Of a stretch of DNA of 64,000 nucleotides, positions 37,701 through 46,406 are shown in pieces; the stretch's first letter is position 1; every line of letters starts with the position of its first letter. The stretch is from the NCBI RefSeq assembly GCF_001584335.1, contig NZ_LSBB01000001.1:558001-622000 (forward strand), read 5' to 3'. The notes under the pieces are model-generated. The model was not told the origin of the DNA and made no database searches. It worked only from the letters and a program-made list of their open reading frames with translations. Source of the DNA: Bacillus atrophaeus (lineage in GTDB: Bacteria; Bacillota; Bacilli; Bacillales; Bacillaceae). The position numbers and the translations under genes are program-made.

Positions 37701-38698
37701 TCTTTCATACAGGAGATATTGTTGATGATTCTGCACAGGAAAAGCAATGGAAAAACGCCGACAGGTCGATGCGTGTGCTGGATGACAGCGGCATTCCGTA
37801 CGGCGTATTAGCGGGAAATCACGATGTCGGCCATAAAGACGGATCTTATAAAGCCTTTGGCAAATATTTCGGCAGCCATCGCTTTGAAGGGAAGCTGCAT
37901 TACGGTGAATCGTATAAAAATAATCGCGGCCATTACGATTTAATATCGAGCAACGGCAACGATTTTATTATGTTGTATATGGGCTGGGGGATCACAGATG
38001 AAGATATTGCCTGGCTCAATCAAGTATTGAAAAAATATCCCGACCGTACGGCGATTCTCTCTTTCCATGAATATTTGCTGGTGAGCGGAAACAGAAGCCC
38101 GATCGGAGAGAAAATTTTCAAAAACGTAGTCAAACCGAATCGAAACGTTGTCGCGGTGTTAAGCGGCCATTACCATAGCGCCATGAGAAAAACGGATGCC
38201 CTTGATGATGACGGGGACGGTAAGCCTGACCGCCTTGTCCATCAAATGCTGGCTGATTATCAAGGAGGGCCTGAGGGAGGACAGGGTTATGTACGGATCA
38301 TGCAATTTGATCAAGCGAATGATCAAGTGCATGTATCAACCTATTCCCCGTACCTGGATGACCAGAATTATTATGACACCGAAACATACGGCAATAAGGA
38401 TGAATTCTCTATTGGAATGAAGCTGAAGCCGCGAACGAAAAAGGTAGAAACCGATTACTTTGAATTAAATGTGTATACTGACAGTCTTCTCGGTAAAAAA
38501 GAGAAGGTGAAAAGCGGAGATACGGCAGAATTCGAGTGGGAGAATCTTCAGCCGGATTCCATATATTATTGGTACACAATCGTTGAAGATGCATATAACG
38601 GCAAAACAAAATCACCGATCTGGAAATTGGCTACGAAGAAAGCAAAACAGCGCCCAGCTCCCGATCAGTTTGATTTCAGGCATGTCTCCAATCCTTAG
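34799..38698 (+). CDS. yvnB: YvnB, large secreted metallophosphoesterase
   Basis: 1299 aa from GTG 34799 with GGGAGG upstream. It has a Sec signal peptide cleaved after VSA (about residue 23), a lamin-tail-like domain (about 155-260, ITELAIDTKN and GFEFIEIYNTT), several Ig-like/bacterial repeat regions, and a C-terminal calcineurin-type phosphoesterase (about 930-1170). The metal ligands are SDTQYY, HTGDIVDD, LAGNHDVG, SFHE and LSGHYHS. It probably cleaves phosphoester bonds of extracellular nucleotides, teichoic acid or phospholipid head groups; substrate unknown. Monocistronic. Confidence 0.9.
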   Translation: MKYKMLILVLISLFGFVPAVSAEGFLPMKNNGPSFPILKQESVQTPHYIPLLENPPQIEVKSEMKENLLIQAQVRDPEYQAFSAFLFYKQSNELGYKMVPMDAGPGVLRQFIARIPKRSIWNSEIEYYIVLSNGKQQVETDTKKLKLEGYRADLDHIPELLITELAIDTKNAGGADGFEFIEIYNTTDRSIDFKDYNIRYRYPKEGPESDLIWKPENEHIIIPSGGSHVFWLKNQVSAELTADDFNQYYRTSLIEGKNLTVIEGTEGMANSRPRAVAISTNTGKDIAVAHYRKNVLQRLSSVLYKYPLNGTTELLNISIGEKKPAPGSVLQAQVPEQKRTTMPDKEKPVIEDLTDRKPVRPAESIELRADIHDRSLVKTAAFYYRTDETKPFKRILAEKDRNDNLYHYIVYSPELIGKDQLEYYVAAGDGTNEAKTPVKMVDIKQTSKSHGLRVNLENRDTLSGIQYLKATSDERTDRIKLWIDGKEQKTEPSMEKEAYFAFDTRKTNLYFKNAVIMGDKVLKIFDDTTHRYRTYSVPLPEPLLQKGKQQQRITIRSGSKVSTFDTAENRDDFLVKNVRLVLSDGTVIRDSRILPNKELFIGDNQRADKSRQFHFHLPDELFTSRLLELDTAKLSEGVHLIAASDGKEELNLTVRVDNTGPAIKPNVTGGQTYKGNVVLQADIYDKWSKIEEVKASLDNEDITLPYHTSSSELAPGKHVLKIIAVDLAGNETVTERTFTTEEEHPEQPELVESKAGKDKARVSVRVKDPTKDDMDISFYQGFQYTARDRGSMKVFTHASLTEPPKSFIPPSESLLSNREMEQISDADGKTIQTEHQNLFPYHRFEVEVDPSIDGNDVTEAVWKGSSLPGRKVTMYAWNYRMLQWQAIDSFVAKDKKQFTLKASVTAADYVRHAKMNVIVQDEIPAPKDMYTFVWMSDTQYYAESYPHIFDKQTAWIKNNQKKLNIKYVFHTGDIVDDSAQEKQWKNADRSMRVLDDSGIPYGVLAGNHDVGHKDGSYKAFGKYFGSHRFEGKLHYGESYKNNRGHYDLISSNGNDFIMLYMGWGITDEDIAWLNQVLKKYPDRTAILSFHEYLLVSGNRSPIGEKIFKNVVKPNRNVVAVLSGHYHSAMRKTDALDDDGDGKPDRLVHQMLADYQGGPEGGQGYVRIMQFDQANDQVHVSTYSPYLDDQNYYDTETYGNKDEFSIGMKLKPRTKKVETDYFELNVYTDSLLGKKEKVKSGDTAEFEWENLQPDSIYYWYTIVEDAYNGKTKSPIWKLATKKAKQRPAPDQFDFRHVSNP

Positions 38699-38716
38699 GA
38701 TTGGAGATGTTTTTAT
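38681..38716. terminator. Bidirectional terminator between yvnB and nagR
   Basis: CATGTCTCCAATCCT pairs with AGGATTGGAGATG almost perfectly, with T residues after it on the plus strand. It contains the yvnB stop and abuts the nagR stop. Confidence 0.9.
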
Positions 38717-39444
38717 TTAAGCCGGTCCATATAATGCACAAATGTATAGCGATCGCCCCGGTAGATTGATTTTACATGCTCGAAGGCAATCCCGCTTTGC
38801 AGGTAGGTGGTTCTTTTGATCAGGAGAACGGGCGCCCCCTTCTTGATCTCCAGCAATTTTGCCTCTTCCTGAGTTGCCGCGCTCGGTTCAAGCTCCTGCT
38901 TGGCATGAGAAATAGGCGAGCTGTTGTATTGTTCGATGTGTTCATAAATGGATGTTTGGAAATGCGAGTCATGTAACTCACCGGCCATGTCAAACGGAAT
39001 ATAGGAAGCTTCAATCGCCATCGGAATATCATTTGCGAGCCGGACGCGAATGACTTTGTGGATTTTGGACGGGTGTTCGCAATCCAATATGCCGGCCAGC
39101 TCGGCTGTAGAATCAATAAGCTCATAGTCAACAAGCTTGCTGCTCGGCACCATTCCGCGGCTTTTCATATCTTCGGTAAAGCTTGTCAGCCCTTGGAGCG
39201 TTTGTTCCATTTTCGGCCTGCTGACAAAGGTTCCGCGTCCCTTTTGCCGGTATAGAAAGCCCTCATTCACAAGATTTGACAGAGCTTGCCGCACCGTCAT
39301 TCTGCTGATGCCGAATTGTTCGGAATACTCGCGTTCAGAAGGCAGCGGCGCATCCGGCTGAAGCTCTCCGTTTTTAATTTGGCTCTTTAATTGCTCCATA
39401 ATCTGATAATAAATCGGAATGGGAGATTGTTTATCAATGTGCAT
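38713..39444 (-). CDS. nagR: NagR (YvoA), GntR/HutC-family repressor of GlcNAc use
   Basis: 243 aa. The N-terminal winged helix-turn-helix (YYQIMEQLKSQIKNGEL, LPSEREYSEQFGISRMTVRQAL, about residues 11-58) and the C-terminal UTRA effector domain (about 90-235) are typical of the HutC subfamily. NagR binds dre operators and is released by glucosamine-6-phosphate or N-acetylglucosamine-6-phosphate. It is the last gene of nagA-nagB-nagR; a dre-type site is visible upstream of nagA, indicating autoregulation. Confidence 0.95.
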   Translation of the reverse strand: MHIDKQSPIPIYYQIMEQLKSQIKNGELQPDAPLPSEREYSEQFGISRMTVRQALSNLVNEGFLYRQKGRGTFVSRPKMEQTLQGLTSFTEDMKSRGMVPSSKLVDYELIDSTAELAGILDCEHPSKIHKVIRVRLANDIPMAIEASYIPFDMAGELHDSHFQTSIYEHIEQYNSSPISHAKQELEPSAATQEEAKLLEIKKGAPVLLIKRTTYLQSGIAFEHVKSIYRGDRYTFVHYMDRLK

Positions 39445-39457
39445 GTGTCAGATCCTT

Positions 39458-40186
39458 TCAATGTCTTAGTGAAGCGGCTTCTTTATCAATCAAGACTGAG
39501 ACATGAGGATGTAAATGCAGCGCTGATGCAGGACACTCTTCACTGATTTTGCCGTCTAAAAGCGTTTTTACAGCGGCGGCTTTGCTTTTTCCTGAAGCGA
39601 TTAAGACGATGCGCTTGCTGGACAAGATCGTTTCAATACCCATCGTGATCGCTTTTTTCGGTACGTCATCAATGGAAGGAAAATATCGCGCATTTGCCTG
39701 CCTTGTTTGTTCGTTCAGTTCCACGGAATGGGTGCGTGATTTGAATGATGTTCCCGGTTCATTAAATCCGATATGGCCATTTTGCCCGATACCGAGAAGC
39801 TGAATGTCCGCGCCTCCGAGCGAGTCAATAAGTCTGTCATATCGTTCGCACTCAGCTTCAACGTCCTCGGCTTTCCCATCAGGCAGAAAATGCCTGCTTT
39901 TTTCGCTGTCGATATGCTGAAACAAATGAGTATTCATATAATGATGATAGCTGTTGGGATCCTCGGAAGAAATTCCGGCGTACTCATCCAGATTAATCGT
40001 TGTAATGTTTTTAAAGGAAAGACCCTCTGTTTTATGAAGCCGAACCAGCTCACGGTACACGCCCTCCGGTGTTCCGCCAGTCGCCAGTCCGAGGACGGCA
40101 TCCGGCTTTTGGCGAACTGTTTCCGCTATAATGTCGGCAGCCTTTTTGCTTAGATCTTCATAATTATGACATTCGAATATATTCAT
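39458..40186 (-). CDS. nagB: NagB, glucosamine-6-phosphate deaminase
   Basis: 242 aa. Family motifs LGLATGGTPEGVYREL (phosphate loop, about residues 33-48), TINLDEYAG, and the catalytic-site GIGQNGHIGFNEPG (about 130) are present. It converts glucosamine-6-phosphate to fructose-6-phosphate plus ammonia. Its start touches the nagA stop (base 40186 shared), so translation is coupled. It follows the deacetylase in pathway order. Confidence 0.97.
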   Translation of the reverse strand: MNIFECHNYEDLSKKAADIIAETVRQKPDAVLGLATGGTPEGVYRELVRLHKTEGLSFKNITTINLDEYAGISSEDPNSYHHYMNTHLFQHIDSEKSRHFLPDGKAEDVEAECERYDRLIDSLGGADIQLLGIGQNGHIGFNEPGTSFKSRTHSVELNEQTRQANARYFPSIDDVPKKAITMGIETILSSKRIVLIASGKSKAAAVKTLLDGKISEECPASALHLHPHVSVLIDKEAASLRH

Positions 40187-41373
40187 TACCAGTCAGCCTC
40201 CTTTGATTGAAAAGCGATTTCTCCGCGGCAAATGGTCAAGAGCACTTCGCATTTGCTGTTCAATATCACGGCGTCGGCGTCTTTGCCTATTGCAACGCTG
40301 CCTTTTCGGTGGAAAATACCGAGCTGCTTTGCCGCATTTGCAGATGTCATATTCGCTATATCCATCCATGTACAGTTTGTAAACCTTCGCATATGTTCGG
40401 CGCCTTCATTCATCTTTAAAATAGATCCGGCAAGCGTCCCGTCAGAAAGAAGAGCTGTTTTGTCCCGGACAGTCACATTTTGGCCGCCGAAATCATATTC
40501 ACCGTCTTCAAGTCCTTTCGCGCGCATCGAATCAGTGATCATCAGAAGCTTTTTGCTGCCCTTCGCCAAGAAGGCCAGCTTTGCGGCTAACGGGTGGGAA
40601 TGAATACCGTCAGTGATCAGCTCTGTGAAAAAACCGTCATGTGTAAGCGCGGTGCCCATAACTCCCGGTTCGCGGTGATGAAACGGGCTCATTGCATTAT
40701 ACAAGTGAGTGATGTGCTGAACTCCTGCTTCGGCGGCTTTTAATAGGAGTTCTGAGTCCGCATCGGTATGTCCCATTGAAGGGATGATTGATTGTTCCTT
40801 TAAGTAACGAATCAGTTCAAAGTCCTTATCTTCTTCAGGCGCAAGCGTTACAATTTTAATCAAACCGTCCGCCAGCTGCTGCCATTTTTGAAAAAGTGTA
40901 AGGTCCGCCGGTCTGATCCAATTTTTCGGCTGCGCTCCCGCTCTTTTCGGGGAGACGAAGGGGCCTTCTAAATGAATCCCGATCATATCTGCGCCTGGCG
41001 CCGAGGAGCCTTCAGCAGCCTTCCATTCCTTCGCATTGAGCAGCGCTTGTTCAATTTGCTCATGGTTTTGGGTAATGGTTGTGGCTAAAAAGCTTGTCGT
41101 CCCTTCCTCAGGAAGACGAGCGGATAATGTGCGGAGAGCAGAAAAGCTTGCGTCCATTGTATCAGCCCCATACCCGCCGTGAATATGAATATCAATCATC
41201 CCTGGGAGCAGGAACGATTCTTCCGGCGCGTGCATTTCGTTATCATAAGGTTCAGCAGGTTTTTCTTTTGACACGGAAGTAATGATTCCTTGTCTGATCC
41301 CGACAAAACCGTTGTTAATGATGGCATTCTCCGTGACAATATGAACATTGCTGATGAGGAGACTTTCTTCCAT
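40186..41373 (-). CDS. nagA: NagA, N-acetylglucosamine-6-phosphate deacetylase
   Basis: 395 aa. It is an amidohydrolase with the metal motif DIHIHGGYGADTMD (about residues 59-72), GIHLEGPF (about 132), HTDADSE and HLYNAMSPFHHREPG, and the catalytic Asp in MITDSMRA. It removes acetate from GlcNAc-6-phosphate. GGCGGGA before the ATG gives a fair ribosome site. First gene of nagABR, controlled by NagR through the dre site 55 bases upstream. Confidence 0.97.
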   Translation of the reverse strand: MEESLLISNVHIVTENAIINNGFVGIRQGIITSVSKEKPAEPYDNEMHAPEESFLLPGMIDIHIHGGYGADTMDASFSALRTLSARLPEEGTTSFLATTITQNHEQIEQALLNAKEWKAAEGSSAPGADMIGIHLEGPFVSPKRAGAQPKNWIRPADLTLFQKWQQLADGLIKIVTLAPEEDKDFELIRYLKEQSIIPSMGHTDADSELLLKAAEAGVQHITHLYNAMSPFHHREPGVMGTALTHDGFFTELITDGIHSHPLAAKLAFLAKGSKKLLMITDSMRAKGLEDGEYDFGGQNVTVRDKTALLSDGTLAGSILKMNEGAEHMRRFTNCTWMDIANMTSANAAKQLGIFHRKGSVAIGKDADAVILNSKCEVLLTICRGEIAFQSKEADW

Positions 41374-41411
41374 CGTTCATCCCGCCTTTCAGGAAACTGT
41401 TGTTACCTTTT

Positions 41412-41445
41412 ATTCTACCCCTTTTAAGACTAGTTATCTAGACCA
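41412..41445 (-). promoter_or_regulatory. nagABR promoter with NagR (dre) operator
   Basis: On the minus strand the dre-like palindrome TGGTCTAGATAACTAGTC (41445-41428) overlaps a probable -35 (TAGATA); a -10, TAGAAT, lies at 41417-41412. The operator closely resembles the B. subtilis dre sequence I remember. NagR bound here would block RNA polymerase. Confidence 0.75.
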
Positions 41446-41562
41446 CTGCTCACCTTGTTTCTTTGTCTTTTATAAAATGTGTTTTAGGTTCATACTTGAA
41501 AGTGATAAAATGAAATATATTGTGAGCAAGCTTGGATCAGCCCGGAACAGGAGGAACATATC

Positions 41563-42495
41563 GTGGCAAAAGTTCGGACAAAAGATGTGATGGAACAGTT
41601 CAATTTAGAACTAATCAGCGGTGAAGAAGGAATTAACCGCCCGATTACGATGAGCGATTTATCAAGACCCGGCATTGAAATTGCGGGATATTTTACATAT
41701 TACCCGAGGGAACGTGTGCAGCTGCTGGGAAAAACAGAGCTTTCTTTCTTTGAACAGCTGCCTAAAGATGAGAAAAAACAGAGAATGAATTCACTATGCA
41801 CGGATGTGACGCCTGCTATTATCCTTTCGAGAGATATGCAGATTCCGTCTGAACTCATAGAGGCGTCCGAAACAAACGGAGTGCCGGTGCTCAGGTCGCC
41901 GCTGAAAACGACAAGGCTGTCAAGCAGACTGACAAACTTCCTTGAAAGCAAGCTTGCGCCTACCACGGCGATTCACGGTGTGCTGGTTGATATATATGGC
42001 GTCGGCGTGCTGATTACCGGCAAAAGCGGTGTAGGGAAAAGCGAAACCGCCTTGGAGCTTGTGAAAAGAGGCCACCGCCTTGTTGCGGATGACTGTGTGG
42101 AAATCAGACAGGAAGATCAGGATACACTTGTCGGCAACGCGCCTGATTTAATTGAGCATTTGCTTGAAATCAGAGGGCTTGGCATTATTAATGTGATGAC
42201 ACTGTTTGGAGCCGGCGCCGTCAGAAGCAATAAGAGAATTACAATCGTGATGAATCTTGAGCTTTGGGAGCAGGGGAAACAATATGACCGTCTCGGCCTG
42301 GAAGAAGAAACGATGAAAATTATTGATACAGACATTACAAAACTGACGATTCCAGTACGCCCCGGCAGAAACTTGGCTGTCATCATTGAAGTGGCCGCCA
42401 TGAACTTCCGATTGAAGCGGATGGGCCTGAACGCAGCTGAGCAATTCACAAGCAAGCTGGCGGATGTCATTGAAGACGGCGAACAAGACGAATAG
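41563..42495 (+). CDS. hprK: HprK, HPr kinase/phosphorylase
   Basis: 310 aa from GTG 41563 with AGGAGGAAC upstream. The N-terminal domain (1-125) is followed by Walker [10 protein letters not shown] (about residues 153-161), the HPrK signature [10 protein letters not shown] (about 200) and the phosphorylase-linked [10 protein letters not shown] region (about 264). It phosphorylates HPr and Crh on Ser46 in response to glycolytic intermediates, starting carbon catabolite repression, and reverses this using phosphate, releasing pyrophosphate. PpaX in the same operon removes that pyrophosphate. Confidence 0.98.
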   Translation: MAKVRTKDVMEQFNLELISGEEGINRPITMSDLSRPGIEIAGYFTYYPRERVQLLGKTELSFFEQLPKDEKKQRMNSLCTDVTPAIILSRDMQIPSELIEASETNGVPVLRSPLKTTRLSSRLTNFLESKLAPTTAIHGVLVDIYGVGVLITGKSGVGKSETALELVKRGHRLVADDCVEIRQEDQDTLVGNAPDLIEHLLEIRGLGIINVMTLFGAGAVRSNKRITIVMNLELWEQGKQYDRLGLEEETMKIIDTDITKLTIPVRPGRNLAVIIEVAAMNFRLKRMGLNAAEQFTSKLADVIEDGEQDE

Positions 42496-42506
42496 GAGTT
42501 GGCAAT

Positions 42507-43316
42507 ATGAATGAAGCGATAAAACCACTGAATCCTATTGCTTTTGAACTGGGGCCTTTTGCCGTTCATTGGTATGGGATTATCATTGGAATAGGCGCAC
42601 TACTGGGCTTATGGATAGCGATAAAGGAAAGTGAAAAACGAGGTTTGCAGAAAGATACCTTCATTGATCTCGTCCTGTTTGCGATTCCGATTGCAATTCT
42701 GTGCGCGCGGGCATATTATGTCATATTTGAATGGGATTATTATTCTGAGCACCCGGGGGAGATCATTCAGATCTGGAATGGCGGCATCGCGATTCACGGC
42801 GGTCTGATCGGTGCGATTGTGACAGGGTATGTATTCTCCAGAGTGAAGAATCTCTCTTTCTGGAAGCTTGCTGATATTGCAGCGCCAAGCATTTTGCTCG
42901 GTCAGGCGATCGGCCGCTGGGGCAACTTTGTCAATCAGGAAGCGCACGGAGGATCTGTGACTAGGGGATTTTTAGAAAGTCTGCATTTGCCGGACTTTAT
43001 TATTAACCAGATGTACATAAACGGGCAATATTATCATCCTACTTTTTTATATGAGTCATTATGGAGCTTTGTCGGCGTGATCATTCTGTTATGGCTCCGC
43101 CGGGCGAATCTGCGGAGGGGCGAGCTGTTTTTAGGTTATATCATTTGGTACTCGATCGGCCGTTTCTTTATCGAAGGAATGCGGACTGACAGCTTAATGC
43201 TGACTGATACGCTGCGGATGGCGCAGGTGATTTCGATTGTTCTGATCGTATTGGCAATCGTTGTGATCATCGTCAGACGGGCTAAGGGATATTCAGCGCA
43301 AAGATACGCTGAGTAG
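42507..43316 (+). CDS. lgt: Lgt, prolipoprotein diacylglyceryl transferase
   Basis: 269 aa with about seven membrane spans. The invariant signature [14 protein letters not shown] (about residues 136-149), HGGLIGA (about 97) and the [13 protein letters not shown] segment identify Lgt. It transfers a diacylglyceryl group from phosphatidylglycerol to the lipobox Cys of prelipoproteins such as CccB and YvcA in this window. It lies 11 bases after hprK, a classic Bacillus arrangement. Confidence 0.98.
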   Translation: MNEAIKPLNPIAFELGPFAVHWYGIIIGIGALLGLWIAIKESEKRGLQKDTFIDLVLFAIPIAILCARAYYVIFEWDYYSEHPGEIIQIWNGGIAIHGGLIGAIVTGYVFSRVKNLSFWKLADIAAPSILLGQAIGRWGNFVNQEAHGGSVTRGFLESLHLPDFIINQMYINGQYYHPTFLYESLWSFVGVIILLWLRRANLRRGELFLGYIIWYSIGRFFIEGMRTDSLMLTDTLRMAQVISIVLIVLAIVVIIVRRAKGYSAQRYAE

Positions 43317-43339
43317 ACGATTTCAAAGGGGAGATGGGG

Positions 43340-44278
43340 ATGAAGAAAATCTTTCGGGATGGCCTGGCGGCAGGTCTTCATACGACGTGGACACTTGGAA
43401 AAATCATTTTCCCGGTGACGCTGCTTGTTACTCTGCTGCAGCATACGCCGGTAATGGATTGGCTGATTAAGCTGATCTCCCCGGTTATGGGATTATTCGG
43501 CCTTTCCGGCGAAGCGGCGATTCCGCTTGTTCTCGGCAATATGCTGAATCTGTATGCCGGAATTGCGGGGATTCTAACCCTTGATTTATCAGTCAAAGAA
43601 GTCTTTATATTGGCTGTAATGCTTTCATTTTGTCATAACTTAATTATTGAATCGACAGTCGCCGCAAAGGTCGGCATCAAAATAGGCGTGATATTGGCTG
43701 TTCGTATCGGATTGGCGGCAGTATCGGCCGTTATCATTCATCTGGTGTGGCACGGCGGGCAGAAAACAGCGCAATATGGTTTCATCGCTCCAAAGAGTGA
43801 AGCGCCTGACGGCTGGCTCGCCATGTTTACGGAAGCGTTGACAAAAGCCGGGCTTGGCGTCTTGCAGCTGGCTGCGATCGTCATTCCGCTGATGATTGTG
43901 ATTCAGTTTATGAGGGACTTGGGCTGGCTGAACACTTTTTCGAAGTGGCTGTCTCCGTTTACGCAGATGCTCGGGATGAATAAAAACACGTCAATGACAA
44001 TGGTTGCGGGGCTTACAATCGGTCTTGCCTACGGAGCGGGTGTAATGATTAAAGCGGTCGAGGATGACGGTGTGAGCAGGAGGGATATGACGCTCGCGTT
44101 TATTTTCCTCGTTGCCTGCCATGCGGTGGTCGAAGATACGCTCGTCTTTATTCCGCTCGGCATACCGGTATGGCCGCTGCTTTTCATACGTGTCACCACT
44201 GCTATCTTATTGACAATGGCCATTGCCTATACGTGGAAAAAACTGAAACCGACAATGGTTGGAAAGGAAGCTGTATGA
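43340..44278 (+). CDS. yvoD: YvoD, nucleoside-recognition (Gate) domain membrane protein
   Basis: 312 aa from ATG 43340 (AAGGGGAG at 43326-43333; an in-frame ATG at 43334 abuts that site). Eight or so membrane spans arranged as two Gate-domain halves ([15 protein letters not shown]; then [11 protein letters not shown] and [15 protein letters not shown]). Related to the SpmA/SpmB and FeoB gate families, so it may move a small solute, but no substrate is known. Its end overlaps the ppaX start (ATGA). Confidence 0.86.
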   Translation: MKKIFRDGLAAGLHTTWTLGKIIFPVTLLVTLLQHTPVMDWLIKLISPVMGLFGLSGEAAIPLVLGNMLNLYAGIAGILTLDLSVKEVFILAVMLSFCHNLIIESTVAAKVGIKIGVILAVRIGLAAVSAVIIHLVWHGGQKTAQYGFIAPKSEAPDGWLAMFTEALTKAGLGVLQLAAIVIPLMIVIQFMRDLGWLNTFSKWLSPFTQMLGMNKNTSMTMVAGLTIGLAYGAGVMIKAVEDDGVSRRDMTLAFIFLVACHAVVEDTLVFIPLGIPVWPLLFIRVTTAILLTMAIAYTWKKLKPTMVGKEAV

Positions 44279-44928
44279 CTGAGACTAAACAAGTAACGAC
44301 CATTTTGTTTGATCTAGACGGTACTCTTATTAATACGAACGAATTGATTATCGCGTCATTTCTTCATACGCTTGACCACTATTATCCGGAGCGTTTTACG
44401 CGTGAGGATGTGCTTGCCTTTATCGGCCCGTCTCTTTTCGAAACGTTTTCGCGTATGGATGCTGAAAAATGTGATGAAATGATACAAATGTACAGAGCCT
44501 TTAACCATGAGAAGCATGATACGCTTGTAACTGAGTATGAGACGGTCTATGAGACGCTTGACGAACTGAAAAAAGCGGGGTATAAACTGGGGATTGTGAC
44601 GACGAAAATTAGAGATACTGTCAATATGGGTCTTAAGCTGACAAATCTCGGCCAATTTTTTGAGGTCATCGTTACAATGGATGATGTCAAAATGCCAAAA
44701 CCCGATCCGGAACCCGTTCTTTTAGCACTCGAGCAGATCGGCAGCAAACCGGGCGAAGCCATCATGGTCGGCGATAATTACCACGACGTACTGGCCGGCA
44801 AAAACGCGGGCACGGCTACGGCCGGAGTCGCTTGGACGATTAAAGGGGCGGAAGAGCTTGCAAAGCATCAGCCTGATTACATGCTCGAAAAAATGAGTGA
44901 TCTATTACAAATCGTTGGAGTGAAGTAA
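44275..44928 (+). CDS. ppaX: PpaX, pyrophosphatase of the HPrK cycle
   Basis: 217 aa from ATG 44275, overlapping the yvoD stop. It is a HAD-superfamily enzyme: motif [10 protein letters not shown] with nucleophile Asp13 and Asp15, motif II (IVTTK), motif III Lys (MPKPDPEPV), and motif [11 protein letters not shown]. It hydrolyses the pyrophosphate made when HprK dephosphorylates Ser46-P-HPr, pulling that reaction forward. The longer frame opening at 44170 runs inside yvoD and was rejected. Confidence 0.96.
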   Translation: MTETKQVTTILFDLDGTLINTNELIIASFLHTLDHYYPERFTREDVLAFIGPSLFETFSRMDAEKCDEMIQMYRAFNHEKHDTLVTEYETVYETLDELKKAGYKLGIVTTKIRDTVNMGLKLTNLGQFFEVIVTMDDVKMPKPDPEPVLLALEQIGSKPGEAIMVGDNYHDVLAGKNAGTATAGVAWTIKGAEELAKHQPDYMLEKMSDLLQIVGVK

Positions 44929-44931
44929 TCT

Positions 44932-45450
44932 GTGAGAAAAACTGATCGTCATCCGGTATCAGGTGCCAATTCGCTTTGGCATGTTTACCAAACGGTTCCT
45001 TTTTTTAAGGTCGTGAAGAATTTCATTGTCATCCAGACAGCAAGATATACACCGTTTATAGCAATGAAAAACTGGCTGTACCGTACATGTTTACGGATGA
45101 AGATTGGAAAGCAGACATCCTTTGCGCTGATGGTAATGCCTGACATCATGTTTCCTGAGAAAATCTCCATCGGAACCAATACGATCATCGGCTATAATAC
45201 GACCATTTTGGCTCATGAGTATTTAATCAAAGAATACCGAATCGGAAACGTATCTATCGGGGATGAAGTTATGATCGGAGCAAACACCACGATTTTACCC
45301 GGTGTGGAAATCGGAAACGGCGCCATTGTGTCAGCAGGCACGCTGGTCCATAAAGATGTCCCCGCGGGTGCCTTTGTCGGCGGAAACCCGATGAAGATCA
45401 TTTATACCAAGGAAGAAATGCAAGAGCGAATGAGAAAGCCCGCTGATTAA
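44932..45450 (+). CDS. yvoF: YvoF, hexapeptide-repeat acyltransferase
   Basis: 172 aa from GTG 44932. The C-terminal half is a left-handed beta-helix of hexapeptide repeats (ISIGTNTIIGYN, IGDEVMIGANTTILPGVEIGNGAI, then DVPAGAFVGGNP), the LbH acetyltransferase fold. The N-terminal 60 residues are basic and hydrophobic and may contact the membrane. It is the last gene of the hprK operon. The acceptor substrate is unknown. Confidence 0.88.
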   Translation: MRKTDRHPVSGANSLWHVYQTVPFFKVVKNFIVIQTARYTPFIAMKNWLYRTCLRMKIGKQTSFALMVMPDIMFPEKISIGTNTIIGYNTTILAHEYLIKEYRIGNVSIGDEVMIGANTTILPGVEIGNGAIVSAGTLVHKDVPAGAFVGGNPMKIIYTKEEMQERMRKPAD

Positions 45451-45470
45451 GAAATCGGCGGGCTTTCCTT
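45434..45470 (+). terminator. Terminator of the hprK-yvoF operon
   Basis: GAAAGCCCG pairs with CGGGCTTTC over a 16-base loop, followed by CCTTTAAAA. The T-run is weak. It contains the yvoF stop and ends at the converging yvpA stop. Confidence 0.65.
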
Positions 45471-46135
45471 TAAAATGGAGTATTATTTTTTTCAGTTACA
45501 TGCTGAACGCCGATCCATTTCTGGCCGACATTGGAATAGCGTGTATTTGTCATTGTGACAGTACTTGTTTTACTGTCAGTTCGGAAAATCGCTTCCTTCA
45601 TATTTGTGATGGTGCATCTGTCAATGATGACATCAGTATGGAATGTGGAGCCGCCGAGCTGGCGAATGAATTTTCCTCCATTGTCCGCTGTGAAATTTTT
45701 CACTGTAAAGGTACTGGCTTTATTGATCTGAAAAATTTTATCTGATGCTTTTTGGGCGGAACCGCCGTCAATCGTTACTTTTCCTTCTTTTTTCACCGTC
45801 AATGCATCTTCACCGACATCTTCCCACACGACATTTGTAATGTTGGCATTGCCGTATGTGTGAACGCCGTCAGCAGCAGGTGCGCCAAGAACGACATTTT
45901 TTAACGTCGCGCCGTCTTCAACTTTAAAAACTGGCTTTTGACCCTCTTTCTGGCTCCCATCCCCTAAAGCAGAACCTGCAATAAAGCGTTTTCCTTTTCC
46001 ATCATACGTTGTATTTTTAGGAACTACAATTGTTTGCTGCACGACTTCGTCAGCAGCAAAAACGGTTGAAGGCTGGAATTGACATAAACCAATGAACAGA
46101 CCGAGCATCAATAATATAGAAGCGATTTTTTTCAA
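45470..46135 (-). CDS. pelC: Pectate lyase, polysaccharide lyase family 3 (YvpA/PelC)
   Basis: 221 aa. A Sec signal peptide is cleaved after VFA (about residue 27). The mature protein is a short beta-helix in which family-3 features can be followed: NTTYDGKGKRFIAG, the Asp/Glu-rich strand VVWEDVGEDALTVKKEG that binds calcium, and KASDKIFQIN. It cleaves polygalacturonate by beta-elimination outside the cell, releasing unsaturated oligomers from plant material. Monocistronic, with its own promoter and a strong leader hairpin. Confidence 0.93.
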   Translation of the reverse strand: MKKIASILLMLGLFIGLCQFQPSTVFAADEVVQQTIVVPKNTTYDGKGKRFIAGSALGDGSQKEGQKPVFKVEDGATLKNVVLGAPAADGVHTYGNANITNVVWEDVGEDALTVKKEGKVTIDGGSAQKASDKIFQINKASTFTVKNFTADNGGKFIRQLGGSTFHTDVIIDRCTITNMKEAIFRTDSKTSTVTMTNTRYSNVGQKWIGVQHVTEKNNTPF

Positions 46136-46171
46136 TTTTGATCCTCCCGTAATTTATATACTGTAAATGAT

Positions 46172-46209
46172 TTGAGAAAAGCTTCACACTTTGCTCTAGC
46201 TTTTCTCAA
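46172..46209 (-). repeat. Perfect inverted repeat in the yvpA leader
   Basis: TTGAGAAAAGCT (46172-46183) and AGCTTTTCTCAA (46198-46209) are perfect 12-base arms with a 14-base loop. It lies between the promoter and the start of yvpA, about 35 bases upstream of the ATG, so it will form a strong RNA hairpin or act as a DNA operator. No T-run follows. Confidence 0.75.
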
Positions 46210-46242
46210 TTTAGAACAGAACAATGTGTGAATCTACTTTTT

Positions 46243-46270
46243 ATTATAAATTTTGGGTTTATAATGTAAA
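46243..46270 (-). promoter_or_regulatory. Sigma-A promoter of yvpA
   Basis: On the minus strand TTTACA (46270-46265), 16-base spacer, TATAAT (46248-46243). The predicted leader is about 100 bases and includes the 12-bp-arm hairpin. Confidence 0.6.
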
Positions 46271-46377
46271 GAATATTCTGACAAAAAATAAAAAATGTGT
46301 CGATGTATGTAAATGACTGACTGTCTTAATCTCTATTTTGTAAGGTTAATGGGTGAATATAGTCGGAATGCAAATTG

Positions 46378-46404
46378 AAAAAGCGCGGAATCCCCGCGCT
46401 TTTT
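46378..46404 (-). terminator. Rho-independent terminator of yvpB
   Basis: AAAAAGCGCGG pairs with CCGCGCTTTTT over a four-base loop, directly after the yvpB stop on the minus strand. Confidence 0.92.
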
Positions 46405-46406
46405 GC

